DNA from: Paraspadella gotoi
Taxonomy: Eukaryota > Chaetognatha
DNA: 64,000 nucleotides
Assembly (NCBI GenBank): GCA_051294375.1
Contig: CM119266.1
Coordinates: 11,881,180 to 11,945,179, forward strand
Reading direction: 5' to 3'
The number at the start of each line of letters is the position of its first letter. Position 1 is the stretch's first letter. Shown here piece by piece: positions 1 to 11,351 of this stretch. Below the pieces are notes generated by a model. The model was given only the letters and a program-made list of their open reading frames with translations. It did no database searches and was not told where the DNA came from. Made by a program: the position numbers and the translations under genes.

Positions 1-228
1 CGTCGCACGCGCGCGCTCGGCGAAGCCTCGAGGAAAACGACAGTCTAGAGAAGCCAAAGGAATATCAACAGGCGAACAGCAACGGGGCCCGCGACGATGA
101 GAGGGACGACGACGGCGAAGACGACGATGACGGCGACGGCGCCCCCGACCAGTTCCATCGTTCTCACTGCGTCTTACAAGCGGGCGTCGGCGGCGTCGCG
201 TGTTTTCGTCCGCGAGAGACAACAATAA
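1..228 (+). other. CpG-rich stretch with a 43-codon open frame
   Basis: This stretch is much richer in CpG than the AT-rich DNA that follows. An ATG at 97 opens a 43-codon frame ending at TAA 226-228, rich in Thr, Ala and Arg and encoded largely by ACG/GCG triplets. Two AATAAA-like hexamers lie right at and after the stop. It could be the end of an exon from outside the window, a small ORF, or simply an (ACG)-biased CpG islet. No family is recognised. Confidence 0.2.
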
Positions 229-1494
229 AACAACAATAAAACAAACAAAAAAACAACACGCCTGCTATTTTTTTTATTGTTTTTAATTTTGTCGAGATAT
301 TCTGCGGGAACATTAGACGAGGTAATTTTTTTTTTTGAAATTTAAAATACTTATTACTTAATTAGCTAAATTTTTAAAAAAAGTACAGGTCGAAATATAA
401 TTTTTTCATGGGTAACTCCTCTTTAATTTTTTATCATAAAAATTAAAAAAATTAAAAAACAACAAATTTACAAAGAAAGTTTAAAATAAATTGATTCCAA
501 GCTTAATGCCTCATTAGTCATTACGAGGGCTTTAATTTCAAATTATCAAATTAAATGACTAATCAAGTTAATATTTTGTAAATTTAAGCAACGACTTTTC
601 TATACTAACAGGAAAAAAAATTGAAACTATAGTTTGTTGCCAATTCGCATCAAATTTGGAGAAATTAAATTAGTTCAACTCATTATTTCAGATGAAACGG
701 ACCCAATTCAAGATCGTGCAAAAAATTCTAGTTTAAAATTCGTTTAATGTTTATTTTCTGTTTTTCTTGGTTGATTTTTTAGTACGTTAGCTATATTTTG
801 TTCCAAAGTTCAAAATTTCTAGTCTCTAGAAAAGAAAATTCCTTTTATCTTTAAATATTTTATTCTTGCGATTCTCACTCCACAAGTCTCTAACTGCTCT
901 AAAAGATAACAAGGAAAAAACCCAAGAGAACACACAGCTTTTTGTCAAAAATGCTTAAAACAAAAACTGTTTTCTTCTTCGTATTATAAACTATTTCGGA
1001 TACAACAACAAATATTTTAAACTAAAAAAAAACAAAACAGTTTTCTCTTCGCGGAATCTCGTTTTAGCTTTGTTTTCTCTTGTTTTGCTTTTACTATGTT
1101 TTTTTCCTCAAAATTGTCGATGTAATTTTATCATGTTTCGGTCCCGACATCCAACGCGACTGAGAAGCGTTAAAACGTCGTCGAAAAATGCAAAAAAAAA
1201 ACAAAAAACAAACTACGCCACGTAAATGTTTTTCAAACCTCGTCACTTTAAGAAATATATAAACGCGTCAACGAAAGCGAAAACCACACCAACCAATCGA
1301 TCAATCGATCAGGATTGGAACGGCAAACTATGCCACTCGAAGCGACGACCACAGTAATATTTCGAGGTGAAAAAAAAAAACGCATCAACGCCGCGTTTCT
1401 TCGCGGCGCCGCATTTAACCGCCCGGCGTCGCATCAACGATTCCGTTCCCGTTTCGGCGTCGATTCTTCATTCTTCTCGGCGTTGTTTTTTTTT
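229..1494. other. AT-rich intergenic DNA with one TATA-like site
   Basis: I see no gene here. The segment is AT-rich with many A and T homopolymers. The only site of note is a TATATAAA at 1256-1263, about 50 bp upstream of a doubled ATCGATC motif near 1297-1311. It could be a core promoter, but no convincing coding sequence follows it before the 25-N gap. Confidence 0.4.
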
Positions 1495-1519
1495 NNNNNN
1501 NNNNNNNNNNNNNNNNNNN
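1495..1519. other. Assembly gap, 25 N
   Basis: Exactly 25 N lie inside T-rich sequence. The same length recurs at 11327, 24657, 33106 and 55272, so it is a nominal gap size set by software and not a measured distance. Confidence 0.95.
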
Positions 1520-2114
1520 TTTGTTTGTTGTCCTTCAGTTTTTTCGTTCCCGCCATTTTTTGCCAAAACAATTCTCCCCCCTTTTCTGAAAAAAACAAAA
1601 AAAAAAAAAAAAAAAACAAAAAATGAAAAAAAAACAAAAAAATCGAACGTGTGAAGAAATAAGAATAATATTTTGCGGATTTTATTTTTTTTTTTGCTGG
1701 ACCAAAAACTTCATCTTTCCTTTTTCAGTATTCTGTCGTTGGTCTTTAAATTCTTGGGCAATGAGGTGAGAGTATGTGCGGTGTGATTGCGGTGGGTGCG
1801 GTGTCGGAGGTGGCGTGGCCCTACGGATGTGTTTTGGTTAAATACCTTTACTACTACTACGTATGACTACTTACGTCTAAAAACTATAATTTACTCTAAT
1901 CATCATCAAGGGTTTCTTTGCTCGTGGTATGTTTGTGTGTGTGCCGACTTTGGTGGGGGTTTTGGGTCGGTCTCGGTAGGGGGGTTTATTTCCGTTCGAT
2001 CTAATTACATTCGTGGTGTGAGTGAGGCGTATAGAGTAGGAGATGCTGTGAGGTCGTCGTGGGGGTACGGAGGGAGAGCGAGTGTGCGGTAAATAGATGA
2101 GTGCGATCTCTCTC

Positions 2115-2300
2115 TTCTCTGGGCGCGGTGGCGGGTGCGGGTGCGTGGGCGGGTGGCGGGGTGGCGTGGGCCTGCTGGCGTGGGGGGGGCTGCTCGTGGG
2201 TGGCGGTGGGGGGGCGGTGGGGCGGTGGGGGGGCGCCTGGGCTTTGTGCGGTGCGTGCGTGCGTGTGCTCTTCTCTGGGCTGACTGGGCGGGTGCGGGGT
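2115..2300 (+). other. G-rich tract with G-quadruplex potential
   Basis: The plus strand carries dozens of GGG to GGGGGGG runs separated by one to five bases (GGGTGC, GGGTGGC, GGGGCGGTGGGG types). Open frames cross it on both strands, but they are Gly/Ala/Trp-rich on one strand and Pro/Arg-rich on the other, as expected of biased composition. The tract ends directly at a CT array. Confidence 0.55.
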
Positions 2301-2310
2301 GCGGTCGGGT

Positions 2311-2376
2311 CTCTCTCTTCTCTCTCTCTCTTTCTCTGCTCTCTCTCTTCTCTTCTCTCTCTCTCTCTCTTCTCTC

Positions 2377-2408
<32 letters not shown>

Positions 2409-2410
2409 GC
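2311..2410. repeat. (CT)n microsatellite, imperfect
   Basis: CT dinucleotides are interrupted by TCTTC and CTCC variants, giving homopurine on the minus strand. Apparent Ser/Leu and Arg/Glu frames here are repeat shadows. Confidence 0.9.
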
Positions 2411-2620
2411 CACTTCATAGGGATGCGAGAGTGCGGGCGGTCGCATCTGGCGCCAGGTGGGGGGATTAGTGTTGCGCGGGAGTGGACGACGACGACGACG
2501 ATGACGACGAAACGAGAATGACGCTAATCATCATAATTTCGTCGTATGTTTTTCCACTTTTTTTTCTCGCGAGATGGCGTCATCAAGGACAGTCGTTTAG
2601 ACGATAAATCTGATCGCGGA

Positions 2621-2630
2621 NNNNNNNNNN
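2621..2630. other. Assembly gap, 10 N
   Basis: Ten N, a gap class distinct from the 25-N gaps elsewhere. Confidence 0.95.
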
Positions 2631-3277
2631 AAGAGACGAAGAAAATGAGGGCGACGGATTTGGTCGATGACTCATCGTCAAACTTCTCCACCAGAATCGT
2701 TTTTTTTTTATTCGCGTCGTGATTTCGTGGAGAATTTTATTCTGACTTAAATCGAGTTTACATCCGGTCCGATTTCCGGTTGATTCATATGGTACGACCG
2801 GAAGATATTTATTTTTTGTTTGATACGAGAGAAATTCAATTGTAATGTTAAAGAAATGTCTTTAAAAACTGCAGGAATAATTATTCCCTGGTGGCCCGAT
2901 CAACACAGACGAAATAAAGCTGTCCCATCGTACAAACCTTGAACGAGACGAGTTTTACGCGTGCCTGCCGCCAGAACTATACCTCTTCAGAATATGACCA
3001 TTGATCATTGACTCCTTTGAGGGCGTGCCGGCTGTGCCGCTATGTAACACCAGCCTCCTCAATTCTTGCATTTCTGTTTCACATAATTTATGTTGCCATT
3101 ACTTTTTATCTTCACATTAAGTTGTTCCTTTGTTTCTGTCTCCTTCCTTAACAATCTTCAATCCCCTTTACCTCCTTCCAGAACCCTTCACTATTCTCAC
3201 TATCCTTAGACCTTACCCTCCACGCCCATACCCCGACCTCTCCCTCGTCCACCGAAAAAAAAGTTTCCATTTTCTGC
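2631..3277. other. Intergenic DNA without recognised content
   Basis: I see no long frame, repeat or RNA gene. The sequence turns pyrimidine-rich from about 3130 onward. Confidence 0.4.
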
Positions 3278-3790
3278 TCAAAATTTGATTTGCGTCTTTT
3301 CCTCGGAGCGGCGTCGTTGTTTGCCTCCTTCCGTCTGCGGCGTCGGCGGCGGTGTCGGCGGTGTTGTCGGCCGCATCGACAGCGGCGTCGGCGCCGTAGG
3401 CGTTGTTTGCCTCGGTCGACCGTGGCGGCGCTCTTTGTCGCCGCTCTTCTTTATCCGCGTCGCCGTAACTTTTCCCGGAACCATTTCCGATGGCACTCTC
3501 GTTCCTTTTAGCGGCGCCGTTATTCGCGAAGGCGTCGTTTTCTTCCCGCTGGCGTCCCTTTCGGGTTTCGGCGTCACCGTCTCACATGCGGGTCTTTCGC
3601 GGCGTCTGAATTACGAAGATCGAAGGGAATTGATCGACGCCGGAGCGACGCGGAGACAGAGCGACGTCCCGCCGAAAATGAATGCCGTCTTTAAGCGACT
3701 ACGACTCTCGACTCCTTCAGAACATTCTTCACTTCCGGCGCCATTTTCCGTTGAGTCTGGCGACGTTGTTATTTCATTAGCTTCGCCGGC
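3278..3790. other. CpG- and NCG-triplet-rich segment, open in several frames
   Basis: A ~500-bp GC- and CpG-rich island is dominated by GGC, GTC and GCG triplets. The minus strand is open from 3814 to 3278 except for one TAA at 3611-3613, and a plus frame is open from 3285 to 3926. The minus frame downstream of that TAA reads a basic Pro/Thr-rich peptide (3577-3278) and could begin at a splice acceptor ending TTCAG near 3605. Because triplet bias keeps several frames open at once, I do not call a gene. A real exon on the minus strand remains possible. Confidence 0.3.
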
Positions 3791-3792
3791 AT

Positions 3793-3815
3793 CTGTTTTG
3801 TCTCTCTCTCTCATC

Positions 3816-3883
<68 letters not shown>

Positions 3884-3912
3884 TCTCCTCTCTCTCTTCT
3901 CTCCTCATCTCT
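3793..3912. repeat. (CT)n microsatellite
   Basis: About 120 bp of CT with occasional CTC and CTTC interruptions, directly following the NCG-rich island. Confidence 0.92.
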
Positions 3913-3949
3913 ATCTTCGGCCATAAAAAAAAAATAAAAAAAAAAACAT

Positions 3950-6555
3950 GCTGACGGCAATTTGCGCCTCCCATCGGTTTCTTTATTCTACCGGAAAGAG
4001 ACGTCCGCTCATTACAGCGCCGTCTTGCCCGGTGCGCCCCTCGTCTTCCCGGGTCCAACTTCGACAAAAAGAACCGCGAAGACTTTAGGATGTCGGGTTC
4101 TAGCCCCGGATGATCGTTATTGTCGTTGTCGTTGTCAGATCCGGGGATTTCGACGCCCGGACGAACCTTGGTTCACGATTGACTGCCATCGCCGACGCGG
4201 CCCCAATTCTGCAATTAGGGCAAGCGGCCTTGGCCTCATTTGGGGCTAAAGACGGAGTCGTTTATTCCTTGTTTCCCGGGCGACGACAACGACGACGAAG
4301 ACGACGAGGACGACGACGAATACTAAAAGCCTCGGAACGGGGAAATCCAGAGAGATTTGGTTCAACGCCATGGGATTTATGGATCCGCAAATAGTCGGTT
4401 CCTTCCTTTTATTCCGGAGGCGTTTGGTCTCTCTCTCTCTCTCTCTTTGGGCAGGAGAAGATGGGATATCGAGAAAGAATGAAAAGAAATGAGCGATTTA
4501 GAAAAAAACAAAAAGAAAAGAAGAAAATTGTTCAAGTTTAGTCTTATCTTTTTACATTTACAAATGTAGAACGAGTTAAAAACTTGGTCGCTGGCTTGAG
4601 GGGAAAGAGGAAGCTGGTTTTACGGCCCTTATCATTTCCATGAAAATAAACAAAGAAGAAAAAAAAAACATCGACGTCGAATGCAAATTCTTTTGTTCTT
4701 TTGTTCCGGTTTTATTGTTTTGGTTTTTGTTCCTCTTCGATTCCGTTTTTGCCGCGGAAGGCCGCTTTTGCAATTCTGATGTCATTGCGAATGAATTTTA
4801 TCTTTTCTCTCTCTCGACGAATCGAATTTTATCTTCCTTATTTAACTTTATGTTTTAAATTTAGATTTTTGTCTGTTTTATCTGTCTAATTCATCCGCCT
4901 AGCTGTTTCTCGTGCTTTCGTCTGACTGTCTATCGTTCGATCCATGTATCACTAGATTTTAAATCATCCCAACCAAGATTTGAATCTCTCAATCCTTAAA
5001 ATTGACGTTCATTTTTTCTCATTTTAAAATAGTTTTTTTGTCAGTTCATATTTTATCCATTCCTCCCTACGTATTTTTTTTCCTCAGTTTAATTTAACGG
5101 CCTCGTTCCCATTTTTTCCATTTTTCGATTAATTTCCAACTTCGATCTTTTTGCGTCGCCTCCATTTCCCTGCTCTTTTGTTTTTTTTCCCTCGTCTCCG
5201 ATTAAATCCAGTTTCATCCTCTCTTCTTCTTTTTCTTTTTCTTTCCTTTTTAGCGGGAGAATCTCCTCTCGTTTTCTCCTTCGCCAACGTCATTATGTTT
5301 TTTTTCTTTCCTTTGCTTTCCTCCGTTTCTCATCAGGTTTCGTTTTTCTTCATTCCTCTTCTTCGATTCTTTATCTTTAACATTCTCTCTCCCGCTATTC
5401 CTATGGGTCTTCCAGATTCCTCCATCCTTTCTTCATCCATCGACGCTTCCTTCATTGTTCTCACGTCCGTTCCACGTTTCTTTGACCAATCTTTATCCCC
5501 CCCCAATCTTTCTTCCTTTTTTATTTCCTCCCTCCCCTTTTCCTCTTCTTTCCTCTCTAGATCCTTCCTCCCTATTTCCTCCCTCGAATCTCCATCCCCG
5601 CTCCTTCAGCAGGTTGCAATTACGCTTTCGCTCACCCGCCTCCGCCGCACATTTGCGAGGTCGTTTCTGATTGGCTGCAACTTCTGTTTTTGCGACTCTC
5701 CTTTTTATCTGAGAATGTTCCTTTGTTTACCACAATAAAAAAATCGACGAGAGTTTTAACGATATTGCTTAACATAGTTTCACGAAATTGAATTCAAATC
5801 CGCAAGGAAAGATAAATTTCATAAACGTCGAGCATTGCTTTGCTTTTATTTTTTCGTATTCGCATAACAATTGTCTTTTTCATTGCAATTGGGATTCGCC
5901 GTTTATCAGTTGCTGCCGGGCAGATTGTAAATGGTGACTTTCAATGGACGTCTTGGCTCGCTTTGAAGCAAAATAACAATGACAGAAATAACAATGGCTA
6001 CTACAGTGTTTTTTTTTCTCTTTTTTTTTGTTTTTGGCTTCGTTATACGTTTTGTAAAACTGTCGTTTCCAGTTTTTATGGACTCCATTGTTCCTCGAAT
6101 TTCCCTCTCGGGTTTGACTTTTCATTCTCTGCTTTTCTTTTCCTTTTTTTTTTCTCTACTTTTCTCTTCCTTTATTTTCTCTTTTCTCGCCCCTATTCAC
6201 TTCTGTGTCAGTCACCCAAGGCGTTGTTGATCGTCGCGCCGAAAAATATGCAAAAACTTTTTTTAAAAATATACAGTAATATGCAAACGAAGGTTTTTAC
6301 AATGTCTTTTCCCCGAGTCTAGGATACTTTGGGCTCAGACGGCGTTAGAAATCTCCCAAATAACCTCGAAAAAAAAGAGCGAATAGAATCTTGACTTTTG
6401 TTTTTCACCCACAGTGATTTCTATCGCTATTGTCGCGCCAGTATGGATCCTCACAATGTTCTAAACTAGCGAGTAAACATTCTCTGAACGATTCTCTTCG
6501 CCATTTCTTTAATACATTGTGACCTCCGACCCGGTTGGCTGAAGCCCACAATCCA
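3950..6555. other. Intergenic DNA, mostly T-rich on the plus strand
   Basis: No gene is supported. A GC-richer patch with (GAC)n-like triplets lies near 4270-4320, and a short CT run at 4428-4447. From about 5000 to 6200 the plus strand is strongly pyrimidine-rich. Its Phe/Ser/Leu-rich frames look membrane-like only because of composition. Confidence 0.45.
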
Positions 6556-6824
6556 TCTCAATCTCTCTCTCTCTCTCTCATCTCTCTCCCCTCTCTCTCT
6601 CTCTCTATCTCTCTCTCCTCTCTTCTCTCGTCTCGTCTCTCTCGTCTCTCTCTCTTTGCTTCTCTTTCATCTTCTCTCTGCTCGTCCCCTGTGTCGACGT
6701 GGCGCTCGTCTGCCCATCGTCCCTAAGGTTGTTAGCAACTCAAATTCCAATCACAATCCTTCTTCACTTCCGATACTCCCACCATTGCAGCACTCGGACC
6801 TCCCTCTCTCCTCTCTCTCTCCTC

Positions 6825-6860
<36 letters not shown>

Positions 6861-6879
6861 CTCGTCTCTCTCTCTGTCT

Positions 6880-6918
<39 letters not shown>

Positions 6919-7125
6919 TCATTCTCAAATTTCGATTTCCTCTTTTTCTTTTCCACTTCAATTCTCCTTTCTTTCCTTTCCTCACCTTGCTCTCGTTTCC
7001 TCCCTTGCCCTTTCATTCTCGACGCCAATCTCGTTACTCTATTCGTTTCCCGCCTCTTGTCTGTCATCTCTCTTTCTCTCTCTCTCTTCTCTCCTCTCTT
7101 GTCTCTCTCTCTCTCTTTTACGCTC
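6556..7125. repeat. Cluster of CT arrays
   Basis: Three imperfect CT arrays (about 6560-6665, 6801-6915 and 7068-7120) are joined by pyrimidine-rich unique sequence. Long Ser/Leu frames on the plus strand and Arg/Glu frames on the minus strand are repeat-derived. Confidence 0.88.
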
Positions 7126-8030
7126 CCGCCTTCTCCTCATCAAATCCCCCGACACAAAGAAATGCGAGAGGCAACAAATACGGTCACGTGATCGGGCACC
7201 GTCCGCGCGCCACTGCGTTTCACATTTCCTCACGCGGCGACGCCAGACTCCCGTCGCGACGGTCGTTCCTCCTTTCCGCTCGATCGAAATTTTTGGCGTC
7301 AAAAAGCGGCGCTCGTTTCGGATCGTAAATCCGCCAGAGTTGCCAGTATACGTTTTTTGGTCCCGCGTCGGGTCAGTTCCCCCGCCCCGGTCCTGCCCTC
7401 AACGCCCCCTCCTCGGAGGACTTCCGCGGTGACGCCGCTAAACGTTCTCTCTTCCGTCTTCTCTATAACTGTCGCACGGGAGAACCTCCCTGGACTCCTA
7501 GGCCCCAGGGAGAACATTCGGTCACTGATTAATGCCAGACTCAGCCCATTTAACTTTTTCTAAATATCAATCTCCTTTGTTTTTCCTTCATCACTCTCTC
7601 ACTAAGAAATTAGGAACTTGAATCAAAAAAAAAAAAAAAAAAAAAATTGTGAAGAATGTTGTTCACGCCAAGACCTCCGCTCCAGCCCTTTCCCTTCGCT
7701 TTCCGCCAACAAATCTCTTCTTTCCTTAACCTTTCTCCTTTTTTTCACCTTCTTTTTTCCTTCTTTTCCGCCATTTTCCTTTTTCCCTTTAATTCCCCAG
7801 TCGATTCGCCTCGATTGCCCAAACGGGAAAATTTGAATGCGAATTAACCGCCCCCGCACACTGAATAAAAAAAACATCATTTTTTCATGAATTTCATATC
7901 AGTTTTTCCTCTCTTCATTTCGTTATGTTTCATCTTATCATATTTAGCTAACTGTCAAAACATACCTGGGGTGAGAGCAAAAACCATATTATTTGGCAGA
8001 AAAATCATGATGATGATTTAAAAAATCCAA
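7126..8030. other. Intergenic: CpG-rich islet then T-rich DNA
   Basis: Positions 7165-7530 are CpG-rich and balanced in composition, with overlapping short frames on both strands but no domain I recognise. After 7560 the sequence is T-rich, with a poly(A) run at 7625-7645. No gene is called. Confidence 0.35.
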
Positions 8031-8036
8031 ATGTCA

Positions 8037-8070
<34 letters not shown>

Positions 8071-8099
8071 CGATGATGATGATGATGATGATATATGAT
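8037..8099. repeat. (GAT)n trinucleotide array
   Basis: Around 20 GAT units with one GAC variant. A (GTC)-type run follows on the same strand at about 8204-8232, giving Met-, Asp- or Val-run frames. Confidence 0.92.
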
Positions 8100-9080
8100 G
8101 GTGATGACGACGACGACCTCTGGAAAGGGAATCGGTTATCTACGACGCCATTTTGGGATCGCGGAATGAGGTTTCTCCGTTTCATTCCTTTCTTCCCGTT
8201 ATTCGTCGTCGTCGTCGTCGTCATCATCGTCGCCATCCATTTTTATATTTGCGGCTTTTTCTCTTCCTGACATCGAATTCCATATCTTAAAGCAAAAATT
8301 TTTATATTTTTTTATTGTAATATTTTTTCGCAGTGTTATACTTATTTTTATCGAGCCTACCGGCAAAGCCGGTTCAGACTCGATATTGATTCGGGTGAGC
8401 TTCTTTGTGACGTCGTCGTCGTCGTTGTCGTCGTTGTCGTCGGCGTCACGCTGTTTTTATATAAAAACTACTACGCTTTTTTAGATTTGGCTGGGACTTA
8501 CCGTTTTTTTTTAAATAAAAATTAATATGAATTATGATAAAGTTTTACAAAAGAGTGCGATCATAGTAAGTTAAAAATTTAGATATGGCTTCTCATCTTG
8601 AAATAGCTCTGATATTTTCTTATTACATTAGGATTTAAGTATTTTTTGTTTGAATTTCCACTTAATTATGATTTACTGCAATATGCAAATGAGATTATAG
8701 TACTCATTATAATATCCAAATTAGTATATAAAAATGCTTTAATCTTATTTACATATTACAGTATATAATATTGAAGTGAAATTCAAAATTTTTTTAAAAA
8801 TCTATAATAAAAATGGGAAATCAAAGGACCTTTTTAATGCGAAGCTATATGTTAATTTTAATACAAATAAAAATAAAATCTTTTACAAGCTATGATTGAA
8901 AAAAATTTTAACAATTTCCAATTGTAAACAATTGTAACATTTTTTTTCCTTTCTTTTATTTCTTTAAATTATATATGTATTTTTCTTTCTATTTTTGTCA
9001 GTTGCTGCCTCTTCTGAACCTTTTAAAAACGAGTTCAGGCTCTGCAGTGATTATATAACTGCCTTCCAGCGGCTGTCCAG
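8100..9080. other. AT-rich intergenic or intronic DNA
   Basis: A (GTC)n-like tract lies at 8409-8445, with a small perfect hairpin ACCGGC-AAA-GCCGGT just before it at about 8370. The rest to 9060 is AT-rich with A/T homopolymers and no coding signal. If the exons at 9116 and 10350 are real, this would be intron or 3' flank of that gene. Confidence 0.35.
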
Positions 9081-9111
9081 CTTGACTTGACAGGCGTTAA
9101 GTCAAGTCAAG
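9081..9111. repeat. Perfect 11-bp inverted repeat beside a candidate 5' splice site
   Basis: CTTGACTTGAC (9081-9091) and GTCAAGTCAAG (9101-9111) are exact reverse complements around a 9-nt loop. On the minus strand the first arm begins at intron position +5 of the donor that would end the exon at 9116-9285. Confidence 0.8.
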
Positions 9112-9115
9112 TTAC

Positions 9116-9285
9116 CTTTGTCCGCACCTTCATCATGACCATCGTCAGCGATGTTGTTCAGTAATGATATTCGTATTGGCCGCTTGTCGGAGTCGTTATT
9201 GCCATAATCGTCTCCGTCGACGTCGTCGTCGTCGTCGTCGTAGTTGGCAAGCGCAGAATCCAACGGAGCATCGTATTTCCCGCAA
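9116..9285 (-). CDS. Candidate internal coding exon, Asp-rich
   Basis: On the minus strand a run of T's ending TTTAAG (acceptor, AG at 9287-9286) is followed by 170 bp open in one frame and then AAAG|GTAACT (donor at 9115). The peptide begins with a Cys-Gly-Lys-Tyr segment, has a run of six Asp followed by further acidic residues, and ends in Asp-Glu-Gly-Ala-Asp-Lys. The first base is a third codon position and the exon ends in phase 1. The Asp run is encoded by a (GAC)n array, so it may be expandable. It could belong to one gene with the exon at 10350-10554, but the phases do not join directly (0 versus 2), so an exon or assembly indel would have to lie between. The product is not recognised. 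Confidence 0.4.
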
Positions 9286-10349
9286 CTTAAAAAAAAAAAA
9301 AGCACGAGAGCGAGAATGACGGCCTTGTATGTTTATACGTTTACAATGTTGAATGTTTATATTAAGTCGGTGGGATTAATGGATTTCGATTTAATAAAAG
9401 TGCGTCATCAACTTCACCGCGTCCGTTGTCGCGAGGCTGTTATCGACAGCGTCGCTTCCATCTCGTCGCCGAAAATCGTCGTTCTCGTCGTCGTCGTTCG
9501 TCTTCGTTTTTCCGGCGCAGAAAATCCCCGGGGATTCTCTCGTCCTTCCCTCGGCGGGGAACGAAGCTCCGCCATATTTCATTGCGAAGGGCGAAGGGAA
9601 GGAGTTTTTTTTTTTTTTTTTTTGGGGGGGAAGGGAGGGGTGGATGAGGTTTTTGGGGGTTTTTGGGGGGGGTGGGGGGGGGGGGGGTTCCCGTTCGCCA
9701 GGTTTCGAGCTGTAGTATGTTGGGAGAAACTAAATTAAGGTAGATTATACTGTGCTTTAAGATGCCGCCGAATATTAAACCAATCGCTCTTCTTATTCAA
9801 AAAAATATTGGCTTAAATTCGGATTCAAGATGGCGGAGTTTGGTTTATTCAGAGTTCCCGAGTTTCCGGATTACGGCCGCCGTCAGCTCCCCCCCCCCGT
9901 CTTCCCCCCCGATGTATGAAAAGAAGGAAAACATGAAAAAGAGGAGGAAACGCTGTAAAAACCTTTAAAGGAAAAATAATAAAAAGGAAAAATAGTACAG
10001 GGTTCGAACTTAAAACATACATAATTAATATTTCCCTGGATGATTTGTACTGAATGATATATCAGAAAAATTTAGTTTTATCAATTATTTGATTGATCAT
10101 TTTACTTAATGTTTAGCTTATGTCAGCTACTCATTTATGAAGTATACCTTCCTTTGTACCCTTTCAAAGATGAGTAGCCGATATGAAAAAGTCTTTACAT
10201 TCTTGGTACCGCCGTATATTAAATAAAGGGCGGAGAGTGACATAATTCTTTCAGCAGGCTTTCGCCATTTATATTCACTTATATACTAGAACATGGTATA
10301 TAGTGACTGAATTTATGAGCTCACTCTCATTGAATATTGACAAGATTAC
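9286..10349. other. Non-coding segment with a G-run tract
   Basis: It includes (GTC)-like triplets near 9470-9510, a poly(T) then G-run tract at 9604-9690 with several runs of six or more G, and AT-rich sequence after 9960. An imperfect stem (13 of 15 pairs) joins about 10120-10134 and 10170-10184, with GCTACTCAT/ATGAGTAGC at its core. No gene is seen. Confidence 0.4.
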
Positions 10350-10554
10350 CTGACAAACGAGGCCCATCATGGCCGTCGATAACTTTTCATAGTCGTGCCA
10401 GAAATTGCACGTTTCCTCTCTTCCATCTGCCAAGCGGTTCCACTCATCGTCGTCAAGAGTCGTGATCTTTATGGACGAATCGGAAATAACCGCGTTCCTC
10501 GTCTCCGACACTAAAGCGCAATACGGTCTGGAATAGTGATGACTCGTCCACCAT
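10350..10554 (-). CDS. Candidate internal coding exon
   Basis: The minus-strand frame has balanced composition unlike the surrounding low-complexity DNA. It ends at a good donor, CAG|GTAATC (GT at 10349-10348), in phase 0. Two acceptors in the same frame are possible, CTCCCAG (exon starts 10554) or TATTCCAG (exon starts 10527). The peptide contains the segment ITTLDDDEWNRLADGREE followed by TCNFWHDYEK, and ends MMGLVCQ. It has two or three Cys and several Trp, as in a folded domain. I do not recognise the family. The neighbouring exon candidate at 9116-9285 is on the same strand. Confidence 0.42.
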
Positions 10555-10950
10555 CTGGGAGACGTTTGCCAAGTAAAGATGTTAATAGGAGTCACTATTT
10601 TGTAAAAGAAGTTAAGCGTTTTTATTTTTATTTCTTACCTAGTTTGTCTGCCAGTATATTTCAGTTGCATCACAAGCACTTGACTTTTTCACTAAAACGT
10701 CAAATGTTTTGCATAAAGGTTACAACCAATTTTAAAATGTTTGATAAAAATCTCTTTGTCTACAAAAAATTACAAGAAATATAAAGCGAACCAATACGTT
10801 TATCATACATGCAAACAAGAGCAGAGGAAAGGAATAGATTTAAGGTGAGATCACAATTTTGACAAAAGGGCTTTAGAGGTTCGTCCTTTTAGCTTCGAGC
10901 GTCATAACGCATTAAGAGTAAGACAGACAAAAGGCACAAAGAAAATAGAG

Positions 10951-10953
<3 letters not shown>
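10555..10953. other. Intergenic or intronic AT-rich DNA
   Basis: No coding signal is seen. This would be intron or 5' flank upstream of the candidate exon at 10350-10554. Confidence 0.3.

Positions 10954-11015
<62 letters not shown>
10954..11015. repeat. (GA)n microsatellite
   Basis: GA on the plus strand with two AAAG interruptions. It is one of the few GA-oriented arrays in the first 30 kb, where CT on the plus strand predominates. Confidence 0.92.
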
Positions 11016-11326
11016 TAGATATATATATTTAGAAATATTACATAAGAGGAAAGAGTTCCTTGTTATGTTTTCTATCATAATGTTTGTATTTTTCAGTACT
11101 TTCAATTAGATTTGCCTCTAATTAGATTTGCCTCCGTTTATTCCATTAATCACTCTGGCCCCCTCTCTCTCTCCCTCTCTCCCTCTCTCCCTCTCCAATT
11201 TTCGAGGATCGACACCCTCTGGTTTTTTTCCTTTTTACAACATTTTCCATCTCCCGTCTCAATCCTCCTTTTTAACGATTAATCCTTCCTTTCAACCCGC
11301 TCTCTCTCTCTCTCTCTCTCTCTCTC

Positions 11327-11351
11327 NNNNNNNNNNNNNNNNNNNNNNNNN
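11327..11351. other. Assembly gap, 25 N, inside a CT array
   Basis: The gap splits a CT array (about 11300-11430). Just beyond it begins copy 1 of the ~6 kb duplication. Confidence 0.95.

Noticed and set aside
3278-3926. Overlapping long open frames on both strands as a gene
   Set aside because: GGC/GTC/NCG triplet bias keeps several frames open at once, and the best minus frame has an internal TAA. No domain or firm splice pair.
6656-7432. 258-codon Ser/Leu-rich plus frame as a membrane or secreted protein
   Set aside because: It is made of CT arrays and pyrimidine-rich spacer, and similar frames occur at every CT array.
8180-8445. Minus-strand frame with Asp-run ends as an exon
   Set aside because: It has no ATG-led start, a weak acceptor, an AT-rich middle, and its Asp runs are simply the two (GTC) arrays.
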